Of a stretch of DNA of 64,000 nt, positions 1-11,360 are shown piece after piece. This DNA is from Saposhnikovia divaricata (taxonomy: Eukaryota; Streptophyta; Magnoliopsida; Apiales; Apiaceae), in NCBI GenBank assembly GCA_036435485.1, contig CM071598.1, positions 180,058,148 through 180,122,147 of the forward strand. Direction: 5' to 3'. Position 1 is the first letter of the stretch, and each line of letters opens with the position of its first letter. The notes beneath the pieces are model-generated. The model had not been told where the DNA came from and did not search any database. It worked only from the letters and a program-made list of their open reading frames with translations. Position numbers and translations under genes: made by a program.

Positions 1-1364
1 TTAAGTGCTAAGTGAACTCTGTTGATTAAACTCTGTTATGCATACTCTGTTAAACACTGTCAAACTCTGTTAAATTCTGTTAGCATGTCTGTATGTCATA
101 CACTGCTAATAAGTTTGATAAACTCTGTGAATTCTGAGTTGATTATTGTCTGAATGGAAACACCAATGAAGAAATATGTATGAAGCATGATTCTCAGTAA
201 TTAATCATGAATCTTTCTGAGTTATTGTGATCTAATCTTAGATTGTGCAGAAAGTTAACACAGCATAATACTGGTTCATATTTATAGCATCTCTTAGTTT
301 ATTTTGTCCTAAACTCTGAGTCTATAAATACTGTGTGCATTGCCTCTCATGAATAACTACTGATGTTGATGAACTCTAAACTCTGTTAGTTATACTCTGG
401 TAGATTAAAATGCATATTGCAATACCCCAAAGAAAATTTATATAGGTTGCTATACTCCTTTGAGATTATGTTGGAGACTAGGATGACCCAAGAACTTATT
501 GGTATATAATATGTGCTAAAATTCTCTGATTTTTGGTGACTAGTCAAAGACTAGGATGACCGAGGAACTTATCAAAATGATAAGGGCTAAAATTTTTGAA
601 TTTTTGGTGACTAGCTCCAACCTCTAATTACTGGAATGAATAGAATATATAAAAAAAAAATTAGCAATAGAGGGTGTATAAAATAAATTAAATGTTACTG
701 TATATAGATTGATTACTACAGAGTTTAGCTTTCATCATAGAGTCAGTGTTTACTATGAAAGTTTGTGCATCCAGTGTTTATTGATTTACTTTATGGATTT
801 TATGAAAAATTAGATGCTCTAAAAATTGATTTGGTAAACTCTGCTTCACACACACATATTTTCACAACTGTGCAATTTTTGAAAGGGTTTCGGTGATAAA
901 GTTGGAGAATTGACAAACGATGTTGATTTGTGGTTCGTACTCTAAGGTAAATTTTCATTTGGATAATTTGAAAATTTTGGAGTAAATAGTGCTTTTGACA
1001 ACTGTTAATAAGTGTATTGTGTTAAAGTGTCTTGGAAACAAGAAAGAGAATGCAGCGGTGATAATTGCTATTTTTACTGCGCGTGATTAATTGATCCACT
1101 GCATATATGACACGTGTCCCACTCACTCATTATTTTGTCCCACTTACACATTAATCTAGGAACTGTTGAGTGTTTGAATACACAAACGATTGAGTTTTAA
1201 TGTTTAATTACAACTCTAATTACTTTTGTGTACATCATTTCATTTTTACTTTCACCCACTCACTTTTACATCTCACAGTTCTCTCAGTTTTCACTTGCGC
1301 ATTTTCTCAAACACTTTTCCTACATACACTTTTCATTCTGATTTCTTGCCCGTTTATTGATTCA
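1..1364 (+). other. Sirevirus A post-pol spacer, AAACTCTG-rich
   Basis: This is noncoding sequence between pol (outside the window) and ORF3. It contains many copies of AAACTCTG and close variants (about 26, 63, 120, 312, 377 and 838). It also has two similar blocks near 480-610 ending in 'TTTTTGGTGACTAG'. A possible splice donor AAG|GTAAAT lies near 946. The region aligns with 60438-61463 of element B up to about position 1020. No gene is seen. Confidence 0.7.
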
Positions 1365-4300
1365 ATGGCTTCTAAATCATTCACTGTTCTTGGTCTACGT
1401 TTTGTCCCTAACAATTATGCAGCCCCACTCAATCATGAACGTGTTCCAGAAGCGTTTCATCTTATGCAGAATTTCTTAAGAGACTCAGAGATTGGACAAG
1501 CTCTGGTTGAACCTAGTACTCTTTCTGTATCTCAAATTGCCACTTTTTGGCGAAACTCAGTCTATGTGGATGGAGGAGAGAATGGACTCCAAACATCATC
1601 TTCACTCATGATGAACAAGAGCTTGTGATTACTCCACAAACTGTCAGAGAAACGATGGGGTTTGATACACACACCTCTTATGCTTATGTTGGTGAACCTC
1701 AATTGAGACAGATGCTACAGGAGATAGGCTATATGGATTCTCTTGACAAGCTTGGCAGTGTAAAGAGGCCTAATCTCAGGAAGGAATGGAATTTTTTCTT
1801 CGACTGCGTCACAAGAACATTCCAGAAGAAGGTTACTAACTGGGATGCTATTCCAATGGACAGTCTACAAATCGGGTATTCTCTACTTTATGGTAGTAAT
1901 TTTGATTTTGGAAGATATGTTCTAATGAATCTAGGTGATAAACTGTCAGAGTCTACTACAGTTTATTTTGCTCGATTTTGTCAAATGCTATTCACTACTT
2001 TTGTATTTGGTTTAGAGATTATTGAAGCTGATGTGATTCAGCCTTTTAGAGTCAACAAGAGAATATTCTCTGATATGACTAATAAAGATGCTGGTAAAGA
2101 AAACCTACCTGTCTTTGTTCTGCCACTTGCTTTGCAGAATTTTCTCAACCAACCTCAAGACCAACCACAACCAGAACCACAACCTGAACCACTAAACACT
2201 GATCATACTCAAACCTTAAATACTGAACCACCTACATCACCTACCCACACTGTACCTACTGAATAACCTGCAACCTCAAACCAAACCACTATCCCTGAAC
2301 CACAACCTGCATCCACTCACAACACTCAATCACCAATCACAAACACTGATCCAACCCAAAATCCTCAATATCCAATCATAAACACTGAACCATCACAATC
2401 TCAACCACAACCACAGCCTAAAGCAAAAAGAGGCAGAGTAAAGCAATCAGCAGCTACTACTGAAAGACATGCAAGAACTAAGAAGTCAGTAGAGAAACAC
2501 ATCAAAGCAAAACAGACATCTCCTGGAGCTGTTTATGCTAGAAGAAATATTCAAAGAGCAAAAAGACCTAAGTCACCCTCTCTGGTGGCAGAATCTAGTA
2601 AAGAGGATTCAGATGAAGTGCCTCTAGCTAAGATGAGAAAACTAGTAATCTCTGATTTTGATGGTGAAAAAGTTGAAGCTCTAGAGGTGGTTTCACAGCA
2701 AACACCTACTGTTGAGGTTGAAAAAGATATACCTGCAGAGGTTGATATGCCTGCAGAGGTTGAGATGCCTGCAGAGGATAAAATGCCTGCAAAGGTTGAA
2801 ATGCCTGCAGAGGATCAAATTCCTGTAGAAGAGGATAATAAAGATGGCTTTTCTCCAATGGATGATATTCTTGATTCATTCATGCCATTCTCTGATCCTA
2901 TCTCATCTATTTTTGCTCAATCTGAAGCAACTGGTGCAGCTGATCAACCTACAGTTGTCATTTCTGAAACTGTAGCATCACATACAGAGTTACTCTCAGA
3001 TGCTCACCAGATTGTTGAAGGAGGTGATGAGGTTGATCAAGCAACCAAGGATACTTCTCAGCCTATGCTTGTTGATGACACAAATGTAAACTCTGTTGCT
3101 GAGCCTGAGCAACATGAAGAAAATCTTGACAAGGCTGCAGAAGAAATTGTAGAAACTATGGCTGACAATGCTCAGCACGGTGTTTCACTTGAAGATAATG
3201 TAGAACATGTTAAAGCTGCAAGTGTTGAACTTGAAGGTGAAAGCAGTGCAAACTCTGATTCTTTTCTGAGTGCTCCAGTGCAAACAGACAATAAACATAC
3301 CTCTTTTGCTCAACCTTGTAAGTCTCATGAAATTGAAAAAGCACAACTTGCAAAATTTGCTGTTGACTGGTACAAAGAGGATTGCATTTTTCCAAGAGGG
3401 AGAACAGCTAATTTTGTTAAGCAAACTGCCAATACTATCTCCAATCCAGAGATTCTTTCTTGCTAAAAGCAACAGTAGTTCAAGTCAAGACTCTGGATGG
3501 TAGATTTGATGAAACTACGAAGGCAATCAATGACTTGAGGACTGAGATCCTATCTAGAGAAATGAAAATGGGAAGGGAGTCTAAACTCATGACTACAAAA
3601 TTTTCTAACTCAAGACAATCTCTCTGCCAGGCTGGGTAAAGTTGAAGAGAATCAATCTGCCTTGTCTGTTAAAATTGATTCTATTGCTACCTCATTGGAG
3701 TTGATCACATCTATACTCATGCCTGATGATGTCAAAAAGGGGGAGAAAGTTTCAAAGTCAAAATTCAAGCAATTTCAAACTCTGACTCAGAAGGATAATG
3801 CTGGAGATGGAGGAGCAAATAATAAAAGCAAGGGCAAGGCTGTAGAAACTCAAACTCTGAAAACTAGTAGCAGGTCTCTTAAGTCACAGTCTGCTGGGTT
3901 AAACACTGATACTCGAGGTTCTTCAAAGACTAAGAGTTTGGTACTATCCTCTGATCCTCAGACTGATGAGGAATTGGCTGCTAAGTTGCTCTTAGAAGAA
4001 AATGAAGAGGGAGTTACAATTGCAGATGTTCAAGCTCAAGAAAAGATATTTCTAGCAGAACATAAGAAAGCTGTGAAATCTGGCAATTCTAAGAAGAATA
4101 ATGAAAAGGCATCAAGGCCTGTTCTTAAAGGCATTAAGATCAATGAAAATGTCAATGCTGATCAGAGATTGTCTCATTCAAGAAAGCCAACAGCAGACGA
4201 GGCTAGATTGAAGCTTAAAGAAAAAGTTGTTGAAGATGGTAAGAGTTTAAAGAAGTTAAAGCAAGTTACAACCTCTATTTCTACACATGTTGTACAAACT

Positions 4301-4995
4301 ACTCTTCCAATTTATGGTTTTGTGAGACCTACTATTCCTGATAATACTGAGAAAGTTCAAGGAGGTGATATTTTTCAAAGTAGAGCAATGATTGCTAAGC
4401 AACCTCATGATTTGGCTGGTTTAGGGTCAAACAGAGAAAGGAATCAGTACAGTTGATTCATCAAAGAAGTCTAAATAAAGACTTTCTGCTGTATTTCATG
4501 GAGGATGGAACTGTTTACAAAGTTGGAGAGCATGATATTCATTTGAAAATGTATGAAGAACTACAGTATGTCTTACATATTTTCAAGGTAAATAACAGTC
4601 GTACTTACCGAGCTGCAGAAGTGCTCAGATACCAGATGGAAAGATCAAAGATGATTTTTGGAATCAAAGACAAGTCTGAATATGTACCAAAGTACTTAGA
4701 TTACAAAGGAAGAATGGTTGAAATGAAGAGAAACAGTGCTAAGATGAGAACTGATTTGGGTATCACTGTGCTTGAATTCAATTCAGAATCAGAAAAGTCA
4801 TACTTTATCTGACTTGGAAATGAAATGAAGAAGAACAGCATCTATGATTTGAGATCAGCTATTTATCAGACAGATGGTACAGATTCTAAGCTTCGAGAGA
4901 TCAAGCTAGAGATGGAAAGAACACTTGAAGTTGCAGAAGAGAGATTGCTAACAGAGTACTTGAAGACAGCATGGGATATTGAAAGGATTAAGTAA
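1365..4995 (+). pseudogene. Broken env-like third ORF of Sirevirus A
   Basis: A long ORF lies between pol and the 3' LTR, the position of the env-like ORF of Sireviruses. The ATG at 1365 (protein start MASKSFTVLG) is chosen because sequence-like coding character begins there; an in-frame ATG at 1200 would add a hydrophobic leader. The N-terminal ~250 residues look globular. A Pro/Gln/Glu-rich segment follows (about 2140-2430), then a Lys/Arg-rich segment, an acidic segment with tandem PAEVEMPAED-like repeats (2725-2840), a coiled-coil-like stretch (about 3470-3720) and a Lys-rich tail ending at TAA 4993-4995. Breaks: frameshift near 1590, TAA at 2264-2266, frameshifts near 3460, 3607 and 4445, and TGA at 4810-4812. 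No enzymatic motif is recognised. The function of such ORFs is unproven; similarity to true envelope proteins is by position only. Confidence 0.7.
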
Positions 4996-5152
4996 TTTAT
5001 GCTCTGTAAGTTTTTCATATTTTCTGTAATTTTGTTAAGTATCAGTTTAAACTCTGTTTAGTTGTTAAACACTGTATATGATTATTTGTTTTTGACATCA
5101 TCAATTATCTATTAACTTGTGCATTTTTGCTAATGAACAATTTGGGGGAGAT

Positions 5153-5670
5153 TGTTAGATATAATTGATGTAATGTTTCAGTGTTTAAGTGTAACAGTGA
5201 AATATCAGAGTTTAACTGGAAGGAAGTCAGAGTTTAGTAAAGTCTGACTGACGGAAGCTGGACAGAGTTTAGTAAAGTCTGTCTAGAAGCAGCGCGTATG
5301 GAGTCAACAGAAGATATTAGAGATCAATTGAATATTGATATGGAAGCGAGATCTTTGGAGACTGGATAGCTATCAAAGAGATCGAGTTGACTTAGGAGAC
5401 GTGTGATAATCTGTAATTGATATCATTGTATAGCTGATTATTAGGAATATCAATTAGAGATTGTATCGTAGCTGTATGTTATATAAATACAGTTAGGTTA
5501 ACCCTATAAGGGTATCGTGCATCGAACTATCTTTATTGTAACCTAGCAGCTCTTTGTGATAGTTTACATCACGAAGAGGGTTTTTAATACCAGAAGATTT
5601 AAAGTGCATAATCATCTTAATTGTTATTCTCTCATCTAATATTGATTATTAGTGTGTATTCGGCCTAACA
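5153..5670 (+). repeat. 3' LTR of Sirevirus A
   Basis: The LTR is 518 bp, starts TGTTAGATATAATTGATG and ends GGCCTAACA. It follows a polypurine tract at 5142-5152. It is homologous to the 5' LTR of element B (46138-46639, 502 bp). A TATA box (TATAAATA) lies at 5482-5489. Three CAGAGTTTA motifs (5206, 5228, 5263) are the reverse complement of the TAAACTCTG motif found in the internal region. Confidence 0.9.
5482..5489 (+). promoter_or_regulatory. TATA box in Sirevirus A LTR
   Basis: TATAAATA about 180 bp before the LTR end. The same motif is at 46450-46457 in the LTR of element B, at the equivalent place, so it is the likely U3 promoter core. Confidence 0.6.
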
Positions 5671-7078
5671 AAATGTCCTTAGAATCATGATACACATTGT
5701 ATAGTTTAAGTACATGACTTGAACTTGAGATTATATAATATATCATATTCTTAAAGGTCCCTAGTCGAGTATTATTATTACAGGGCAATAATAATACGTA
5801 AATAGACTAGTATGTTGTTTGACAGATAACCACATCTCATTGGTTATAAGTATGGAGATACTAAAGTCAAAAACATAGGTACATGTAGGGGTACATGGTA
5901 CTGGACAGACCCACAGTGAGATTCTTCATGTTTAATAAAGTCATAAGAAAGACTCACAGTGATAATGGTGTAATGGTCCTTTGACTTGAGTCATTATATT
6001 TCTATACGAGGATTAATAAACTTTGACTACATTAAAAGTTACCTTTGACCGGGTGATACCTTTGACTACATTATATTTCTATGAGAAATATGAATGATAG
6101 ATAAAGGATTTAACCCTCCTAGAATTAGGAGAGATATTATTGGCCTCTAGATTGAGTGAGACTATAAAATGCATGGTCGTGCTCAAATTATGATTTGTTT
6201 TAATAGTCTACTCATGGATCAAGTAAACCCGGATTAAATGTTGAAGAGGATGACTAAACGCATGCCTCGAGTTTAATCTATAATATTTGGTTAAAGGGAT
6301 TATATTACACAGAAACATTAATCACAAAAGGTTTAAATTGGATAACCGATTATTATTATTACTTGGGTAGCAATGATGTATTACTAGATACCGCTCATTG
6401 TTTATAATTTTATTAGATATTAAAATTATTGTCAACGTAATAATAACCTATAGGGTCACACACATAGAACGTCTTAAAAGGAGTTTTAGTTTAAATTAAG
6501 AATTTAAATTAAATCATTATTAAATTGAGAATTGGCTATTTAATTAATTGGACTGATCCTAATTAATTATCTAAGCAAATTCGAATTTAATAAAGTAAGA
6601 ACAAAATTGGATTTAAGGAAGTCCACTAATAAAATTAGAATAGAAATAGAATTTGGTTTAAGGAAGCCCAATTCGGTTTTTTGATTTTAGCCCATTATTT
6701 CTCTCGTATAAATACATAATGATGTATTACTTTAGGGTTAAGAGTCATTAAATAGTTTTTGACAAAACCTTAGCAGCTCCATCTTCGAGAGGCTAGAGAG
6801 AGAGAGAGGCTGTTCTTCGCGGGCTAGTACCTGGCTCCTCGGATCATTGGACGGTTGGACGTTCGTGTGGATTACCTTAGAGACACGGATCTTGACGCAA
6901 GGACTGTGTGTGGTGATTACAAGCAAGGATCTCCGTTGAGTTCGTGAAACAAGATCTTAATAGGTATGATTCGTTATCTCCATAATCTGCCCGGAATTAT
7001 ACATGGATCCTGGTTTGGGTTTCGAAAATTTTGTTTTATTTACGTTTATCCGCTGCGTTTTATGCCTCGGAACCCAAC
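5671..7078 (+). repeat. Copia-like LTR remnant or solo LTR
   Basis: The stretch ends in GGAACCCAACA (7078), a typical LTR terminus. It contains a TATA box (TATAAATA, 6707-6714) about 370 bp upstream of that end, followed by a GA-rich leader. No primer-binding site follows 7078, so this is a 3' LTR or a solo LTR rather than a 5' LTR. Its left side is directly cut by element A. A start at TGTCCTTAG (5674) is possible, but no matching target duplication was found, so A may have landed inside this LTR. The family call is by general appearance only. Confidence 0.45.
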
Positions 7079-8329
7079 ATTATTTAACTGTTTATTGTCA
7101 TGAACATGATATATGGAATCTGATATTGCTTTTTCATTTATTCGTAATTTTTGTTTGACATTTTAAAGATCCAGTATTCCATTTTTTTTAGTGCAAATGG
7201 TAATAGCAAAAAATACTTATGCAATCCATGTTTTGGGTATGGGTAGGTGCTTTTACATTGATCATTTAAAATTTGTTGTAAGGTTACTTATTTGAATGTT
7301 CATCTCTGTGTATGTTCATGTTAATGTAGTTCAATGTGAATGACTGTGCAAAATATCGTCTGTGCATTTCATGTTTTATTTTAGTTCAATGTGTTTAGAG
7401 TATTGTGTATTGTGTATGCATCTCGTGTTTTATTGAAATAATTATTCGTTTTATCCGAGTACTTTAAAGATTTTCGATACTAATTCACCAAAATATTTGA
7501 AATTGAAATATACATATATAGGTTAGAGTTTCGAATCACATTATTAATATTTAATATAGAGAAAACTGAGGACAACTTTAGGGATATCTCCTGAGATTAT
7601 AATATAAATAGCTTATAAAATAAGTGATTTTGCAAGTGCATTTTTGTAAATATCAATTTTTTCTCAATAATTTACCTAAATATCCTTAATTTTATATTGA
7701 AAATCTTTTAAATTCAAGTAGACCCTGAGGTCATCCTCAAGCACATCAATCCCATAAACATATTATATTATATTATATAACCTATTATATAGTAAGAGTA
7801 ATAGATATAATACAAGAGTGTAGTAAGAGTAATAGAGATAATACAAGAGAAGGTCAAGGGATCGATTCTTATCGACTACATAACAATAATATCCTTTATA
7901 CTCTTGTATAATAAGCGTAAAAGAGATCTAATCCATAATTTTGGTTCATGTACTACCAAAATAATCTCAGTCGTCGAATCTACTAATTTTAAAAATAGAC
8001 GATCAAGATTACATTATATTAAAAAGAAAATTATTGTCTAAAAAGTATATAATTAGAAAAGTTTGTATTATGATTGAATTTTGAAAAGAAAATAATAATC
8101 TGAAAATAATATAATTAAAAAAATTATATTTAAAAATGAATTTTATTTATTTATTTACTATTAAAAAATATTCATATTTTCTAACTTGGGCTCTATTTAG
8201 AGATCAAGAAATTAAATTTGGATGATTTTATGGTCCACACGAAACTCATAAAATTATCTTTAATTTAGTGATGATTTAACAACTATATTCCAAATGAAAA
8301 CATTTAAATCTCATGAGAAAGCATACTTA
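7079..8329. other. AT-rich intergenic DNA, no gene seen
   Basis: Very AT-rich sequence without a convincing ORF. It has one small tandem duplication, two 29-bp copies of TAGTAAGAGTAATAG-type sequence at 7790-7818 and 7821-7849, differing by one base. Nothing else is identifiable. Confidence 0.6.
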
Positions 8330-8536
8330 CGAATTTTTACATTAATTCTATTCATTGTTGAAGACCAACATTGATAATTCTATTTAATATAGAAAACCTA
8401 CTTATATATGATCTAAATAATTGACATAAAAAATTATTGTACGAATTTTTACATTAATTTTATTAAATGTAAAATACCAACATTGATAATTATATTTAAT
8501 GTAGAAAACCTAATTATATATGATTTGAATCATTGA
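8330..8536. repeat. Imperfect 112-bp tandem duplication
   Basis: Two head-to-tail copies start at 8330 and 8442, both opening with CGAATTTTTACATTAATT. Both carry ACCAACATTGATAATT and a later TATATATGAT. The second copy stops shortly before the MITE at 8544. Confidence 0.65.
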
Positions 8537-8543
8537 TGGTGAG

Positions 8544-8884
8544 TGCCCAAAATACCCATTTTTCAATAACATTTGATCAAAATACCAATATTGAAAAAAC
8601 AGTGCCCTAAATACCCACCAGATACTCCACTGTCAGAGGAGTATCATGATGATACTCCAATGTCATAGAAGTATCAGGGTGATACTCTAGTAGGTAAGGA
8701 GTATCAGGGTGATACTCCACTGGGTAAGGAGTATCACCCCTGATATTCACTCTTGATACTCTTCGCTAGGTAAGGTGATACTCCACTGGGTAAGGTTTAT
8801 CACACCTGATACTCCACTGGGTAAGAAGTATCTGACATATGTAGGTATTTTGGGCAGCATTTTTAAAAATAGGTGTTTTGGGCA
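8544..8884. mobile_element. Foldback MITE with hairpin-rich interior
   Basis: The terminal inverted repeats are TGCCCAAAATACCCATTTTT (8544-8563) and its reverse complement at 8865-8884, with two mismatches in 20. A second pair of related motifs lies inside each end (about 8603 and 8843-8856). The interior is built of short units of the form TGATACTCC...GGAGTATCA, which can each form a small hairpin. It has no coding capacity. No clear target duplication was found, so the superfamily is open. Confidence 0.55.
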
Positions 8885-8906
8885 AATACATACCCCAAAA
8901 TGGATA

Positions 8907-9288
8907 TAGGGATGGGCGTTCGGGCACTTCGGGACCGGGGAGTGCTATCTCCGCCCCATCCCCGAATTCAAAACCCGATCCCCGTCACCGGCCCGATCCC
9001 CGTCGGGGACTATTTTTCATTCTCCGTCCCCGATCCAAATGGGTAACGTGGATCCCCGCGGGGATTCAGGGAATTTTATTTAAAACAAAAAATAATATTA
9101 AATAATTTAGACACTAACTAGTGAGTTCAAATGCACAAAATTAAGATAAAAAAATATTACTTAAAAAATAAATTATAAATAACATGGAAATGAAGTTATT
9201 TACCTATTAGAAAGACAAACAAATAAATTAAAACTTCATTTTCTTTCCAATATGAAGTATTGGAAATTCGTTTATATTAATATATGAT

Positions 9289-9319
<31 letters not shown>

Positions 9320-9399
9320 GTGTGGTGAAATCGAGTCGGGATTGAAAATCAGGTCGGGTTGAGAAAATCGGGGCATGGATCGGGGATCGGGCCGGGGTA
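8907..9399. mobile_element. GC-rich hAT-like MITE remnant
   Basis: The left end TAGGGATGGGCGTTCGGG and the internal GATCCCCG/CGGGGATC repeats resemble plant hAT-type MITEs. The right side (about 9330-9399) carries GATCGGGGATCGGGCCGGGG in inverted orientation. The right terminus is degenerate and no 8-bp target duplication was found, so the boundaries are approximate. An AT-rich core includes a TA microsatellite. The open frame across the left half has no recognisable domain. Confidence 0.4.
9290..9315. repeat. (TA)n microsatellite
   Basis: About twelve uninterrupted TA dinucleotides inside the AT-rich core of the hAT-like remnant. Confidence 0.85.
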
Positions 9400-10103
9400 T
9401 AACGCCCTAGAAATATTGTACTTATAATTATTATTATTTAATATTAAATGTGTATTATATGAAGTAATATTTTTTTTAGGATTTAATATATGTGACATCA
9501 TGTTTACATGCTTATATGACGATGTATATGTGAAATGTAAGTGTGTGTATTTTTATTTGAATTTTTATGATTAAAATCTATTTAAATTATGTATTATTGA
9601 TCTTCGAATTTTTTTATAAAATCTTCGGAGTTATTAAAAATCATGAAATCTTTTGTAATATTATCTTTGTATAATTATTTAGTTTTTAAAATTATTGGAT
9701 GAATTAATTTAGGTGTTTAAGTATTTTAAAATGATTTTAAGAGTTTTATCGTATTTATAGGATCAAAACTTGCAAAATTCATATTTAATTAATTTTTGAT
9801 AGTAAAAATATTTTAAAAATATGTGGGGGTTCTTAATTTTACACTCTTTATTTTAAAAATGAAAATTTTATTTTCATTATTTTTCTAAGTAATTTTGAAT
9901 TAAGAATGATTTAAATTGATTAAATTTTTTATTTTTTTTAGCATTTGGCAAGTATTATTTTTGCCTTATCTTAATTAAACCCCAGCCTTTTTTTTCAGTA
10001 CGCCATTGTTTTGGCTTTCTCGGGAAGGTTCTTTCTCCCTCTTTACCTCTCAATTTCTCTCGCTACACTCTCTCCCTTTCATCACTCCCATTGATTCTCT
10101 CTT

Positions 10104-10147
<44 letters not shown>

Positions 10148-10783
10148 TCTCCATTTACCTCTCTTGCTGACACTCTAATTCTCTCCCTCTCTACACTCCT
10201 GAATCCCCTGTTCGAAGTAAGCTCTGTTTTTAGTATCTTTGAAAGTTCTTGTAGCCTCTTCTTTGTTCGTTTCCCTCCTCCTGTTTGTAATTGCATCGGT
10301 GTGTGACTGTGTGTATATTGTTGCGTTTTAGTGTGAAATCCGAATTCATGTTAGTACTTTTATGTGAGCATTCGATTTTGGGGATATTAGTGCTATGGGT
10401 ATTAGTTTAATTGTGGTATAAAGGATATATGGGTGATTAAAATGAATTGTATGGTAATTTTTTCAGTTAGTCAAATTGATATGCTTATGCGTATTTATAT
10501 TTTGAAATTTTAGTATTGTATGGCCTCAAGTGAGGATTGGGTTGATGAAAGAGTTGTTGTGGTTGATATATGATCGATGTGAGGTATTGTAGTTGGGTAG
10601 TTGAGCTGAAGCCTGGGGTATGAAGTTGTGGTGCTGTGTCTGCGTAGCTGCAGTACCGAGGGAAAAGAACAGAGATATTGGTAAGGAAAAAAGAGCAGGG
10701 GAGTAGCAGGAGGTTGTGCTGAATAGTGGGAGGGGTCACATGTGTGTGTGTGCGTGTATACCTGATTCGTGGCAGGGCGTGTG
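9400..10783 (+). other. Possible degenerate gypsy LTR, left part
   Basis: The stretch opens with ATAACGCCCTAGAAATATTG, reminiscent of gypsy LTR starts (TGTAACGCCC). It contains a leader-like CT-rich block with a (CT)n tract at about 10103-10142. No convincing protein-coding gene is seen. The second LTR of the pair was not found, so this is a weak call. The TRIM at 10784 interrupts the region. Confidence 0.3.
10103..10142. repeat. (CT)n microsatellite
   Basis: About twenty CT dinucleotides within a broader pyrimidine-rich stretch (10020-10200). Confidence 0.9.
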
Positions 10784-10966
10784 TGTTGGGCTTGCCAAGC
10801 AGGCCTTAACTCCGCATTAGTATGATATTGTCCGCTTTGGAGTTTCAACCCGCACGGATTTGTTTTTGGGTCACTCCCAAAAGGCCTCATACTAATGGAG
10901 TTAATTTGGCTGCTTACTAATTAGCAATCTACCCCTTCCACAAACGATGTGGGATAACTCCTAACA
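10784..10966 (-). repeat. TRIM 3' LTR (minus orientation)
   Basis: 183 bp, terminating TGTT...AACA. It is homologous to 11173-11355 over its whole length with scattered substitutions. Confidence 0.9.
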
Positions 10967-11172
10967 ATCTCCCCTTCACACATCGGGCTAGCTCCCCCTT
11001 GATCCATACTGGAAGTTCCTAGTTATCTGGCTTCCCCTAACCCCACACTGGAAGGCCCACCTGCTCCTCCTTAAGCCCATCCTAGGGTAGCTCATCTGCC
11101 TCTTCCTTGATCACTCTAGGAGCCCATTCTGAGATTGTTATGGACCGCTACAACCATAGCTCTGATACCACT

Positions 11173-11355
11173 TATTGGGCTTGCCAAGCAGGCCTTAACT
11201 CCACATTAGTATGATATTGTCAGCTTTAGAGTTTCAGCCCGCACGGATTTGTTTTTGGGTCACTCCCAAAAGGCCTCATGCTAATGGAGTTAATTTGGCG
11301 GCTTATTAACTAGCAATCTGCCTCTTCCACAAACGATGTGGGATAACTCCTAACA
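11173..11355 (-). repeat. TRIM 5' LTR (minus orientation)
   Basis: 183 bp and adjacent to the primer-binding site on the minus strand, hence the 5' LTR. Its inner end reads TATTGGG on the plus strand where the other copy has TGTTGGG, so the terminal CA has mutated. Confidence 0.9.
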
Positions 11356-11360
11356 GTGTG

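Larger units (their letters stand above)
1..5670 (+). mobile_element. Sirevirus (Ty1/copia) element A, 3' part
   Basis: This is the 3' end of a Sirevirus whose gag-pol lies left of the window. Bases 1-1020 are nearly identical to 60438-61463, which directly follow the RNase H end of element B, so the window opens just after pol. A long broken third ORF (1365-4995) follows, then a polypurine tract (5142-5152, TTGGGGGAGAT) and the 3' LTR (5153-5670). The order pol, third ORF, LTR is the usual Sirevirus layout. The noncoding part is studded with AAACTCTG motifs. The element is inactive because of breaks in ORF3. Its TSD cannot be checked because the 5' end is outside the window. Confidence 0.88.
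10784..11355 (-). mobile_element. TRIM (miniature LTR retrotransposon)
   Basis: A 572-bp element with two 183-bp direct terminal repeats (10784-10966 and 11173-11355). It is flanked by the 5-bp duplication GTGTG (10779-10783 and 11356-11360). On the minus strand the LTR starts TGTTAGGAGTTATCCCACAT. It is followed by a primer-binding site TGGTATCAGAGC (plus coordinates 11159-11170) complementary to initiator Met-tRNA. A purine-rich GAAGGGGAGAT tract precedes the other LTR (10967-10977). The ~200-bp interior encodes nothing, so mobilisation would need enzymes from another element. The two LTRs differ at several positions, so it is not recent. Confidence 0.92.

Noticed and set aside
1200..1364. 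In-frame upstream extension of the Sirevirus third ORF with a hydrophobic leader, resembling a signal peptide
   Set aside because: Base composition is like the noncoding spacer, and a well-placed ATG at 1365 starts the segment with coding character. A signal peptide cannot be excluded but is not supported.
8878..9105. 75-codon open frame with Pro/Arg-rich content
   Set aside because: It is generated by the GATCCCCG repeats of the hAT-like remnant.
10485..10890. Overlapping minus-strand open frames of 84 and 126 codons
   Set aside because: They arise from pyrimidine-rich LTR-like sequence, cross the TRIM boundary and show no domain.
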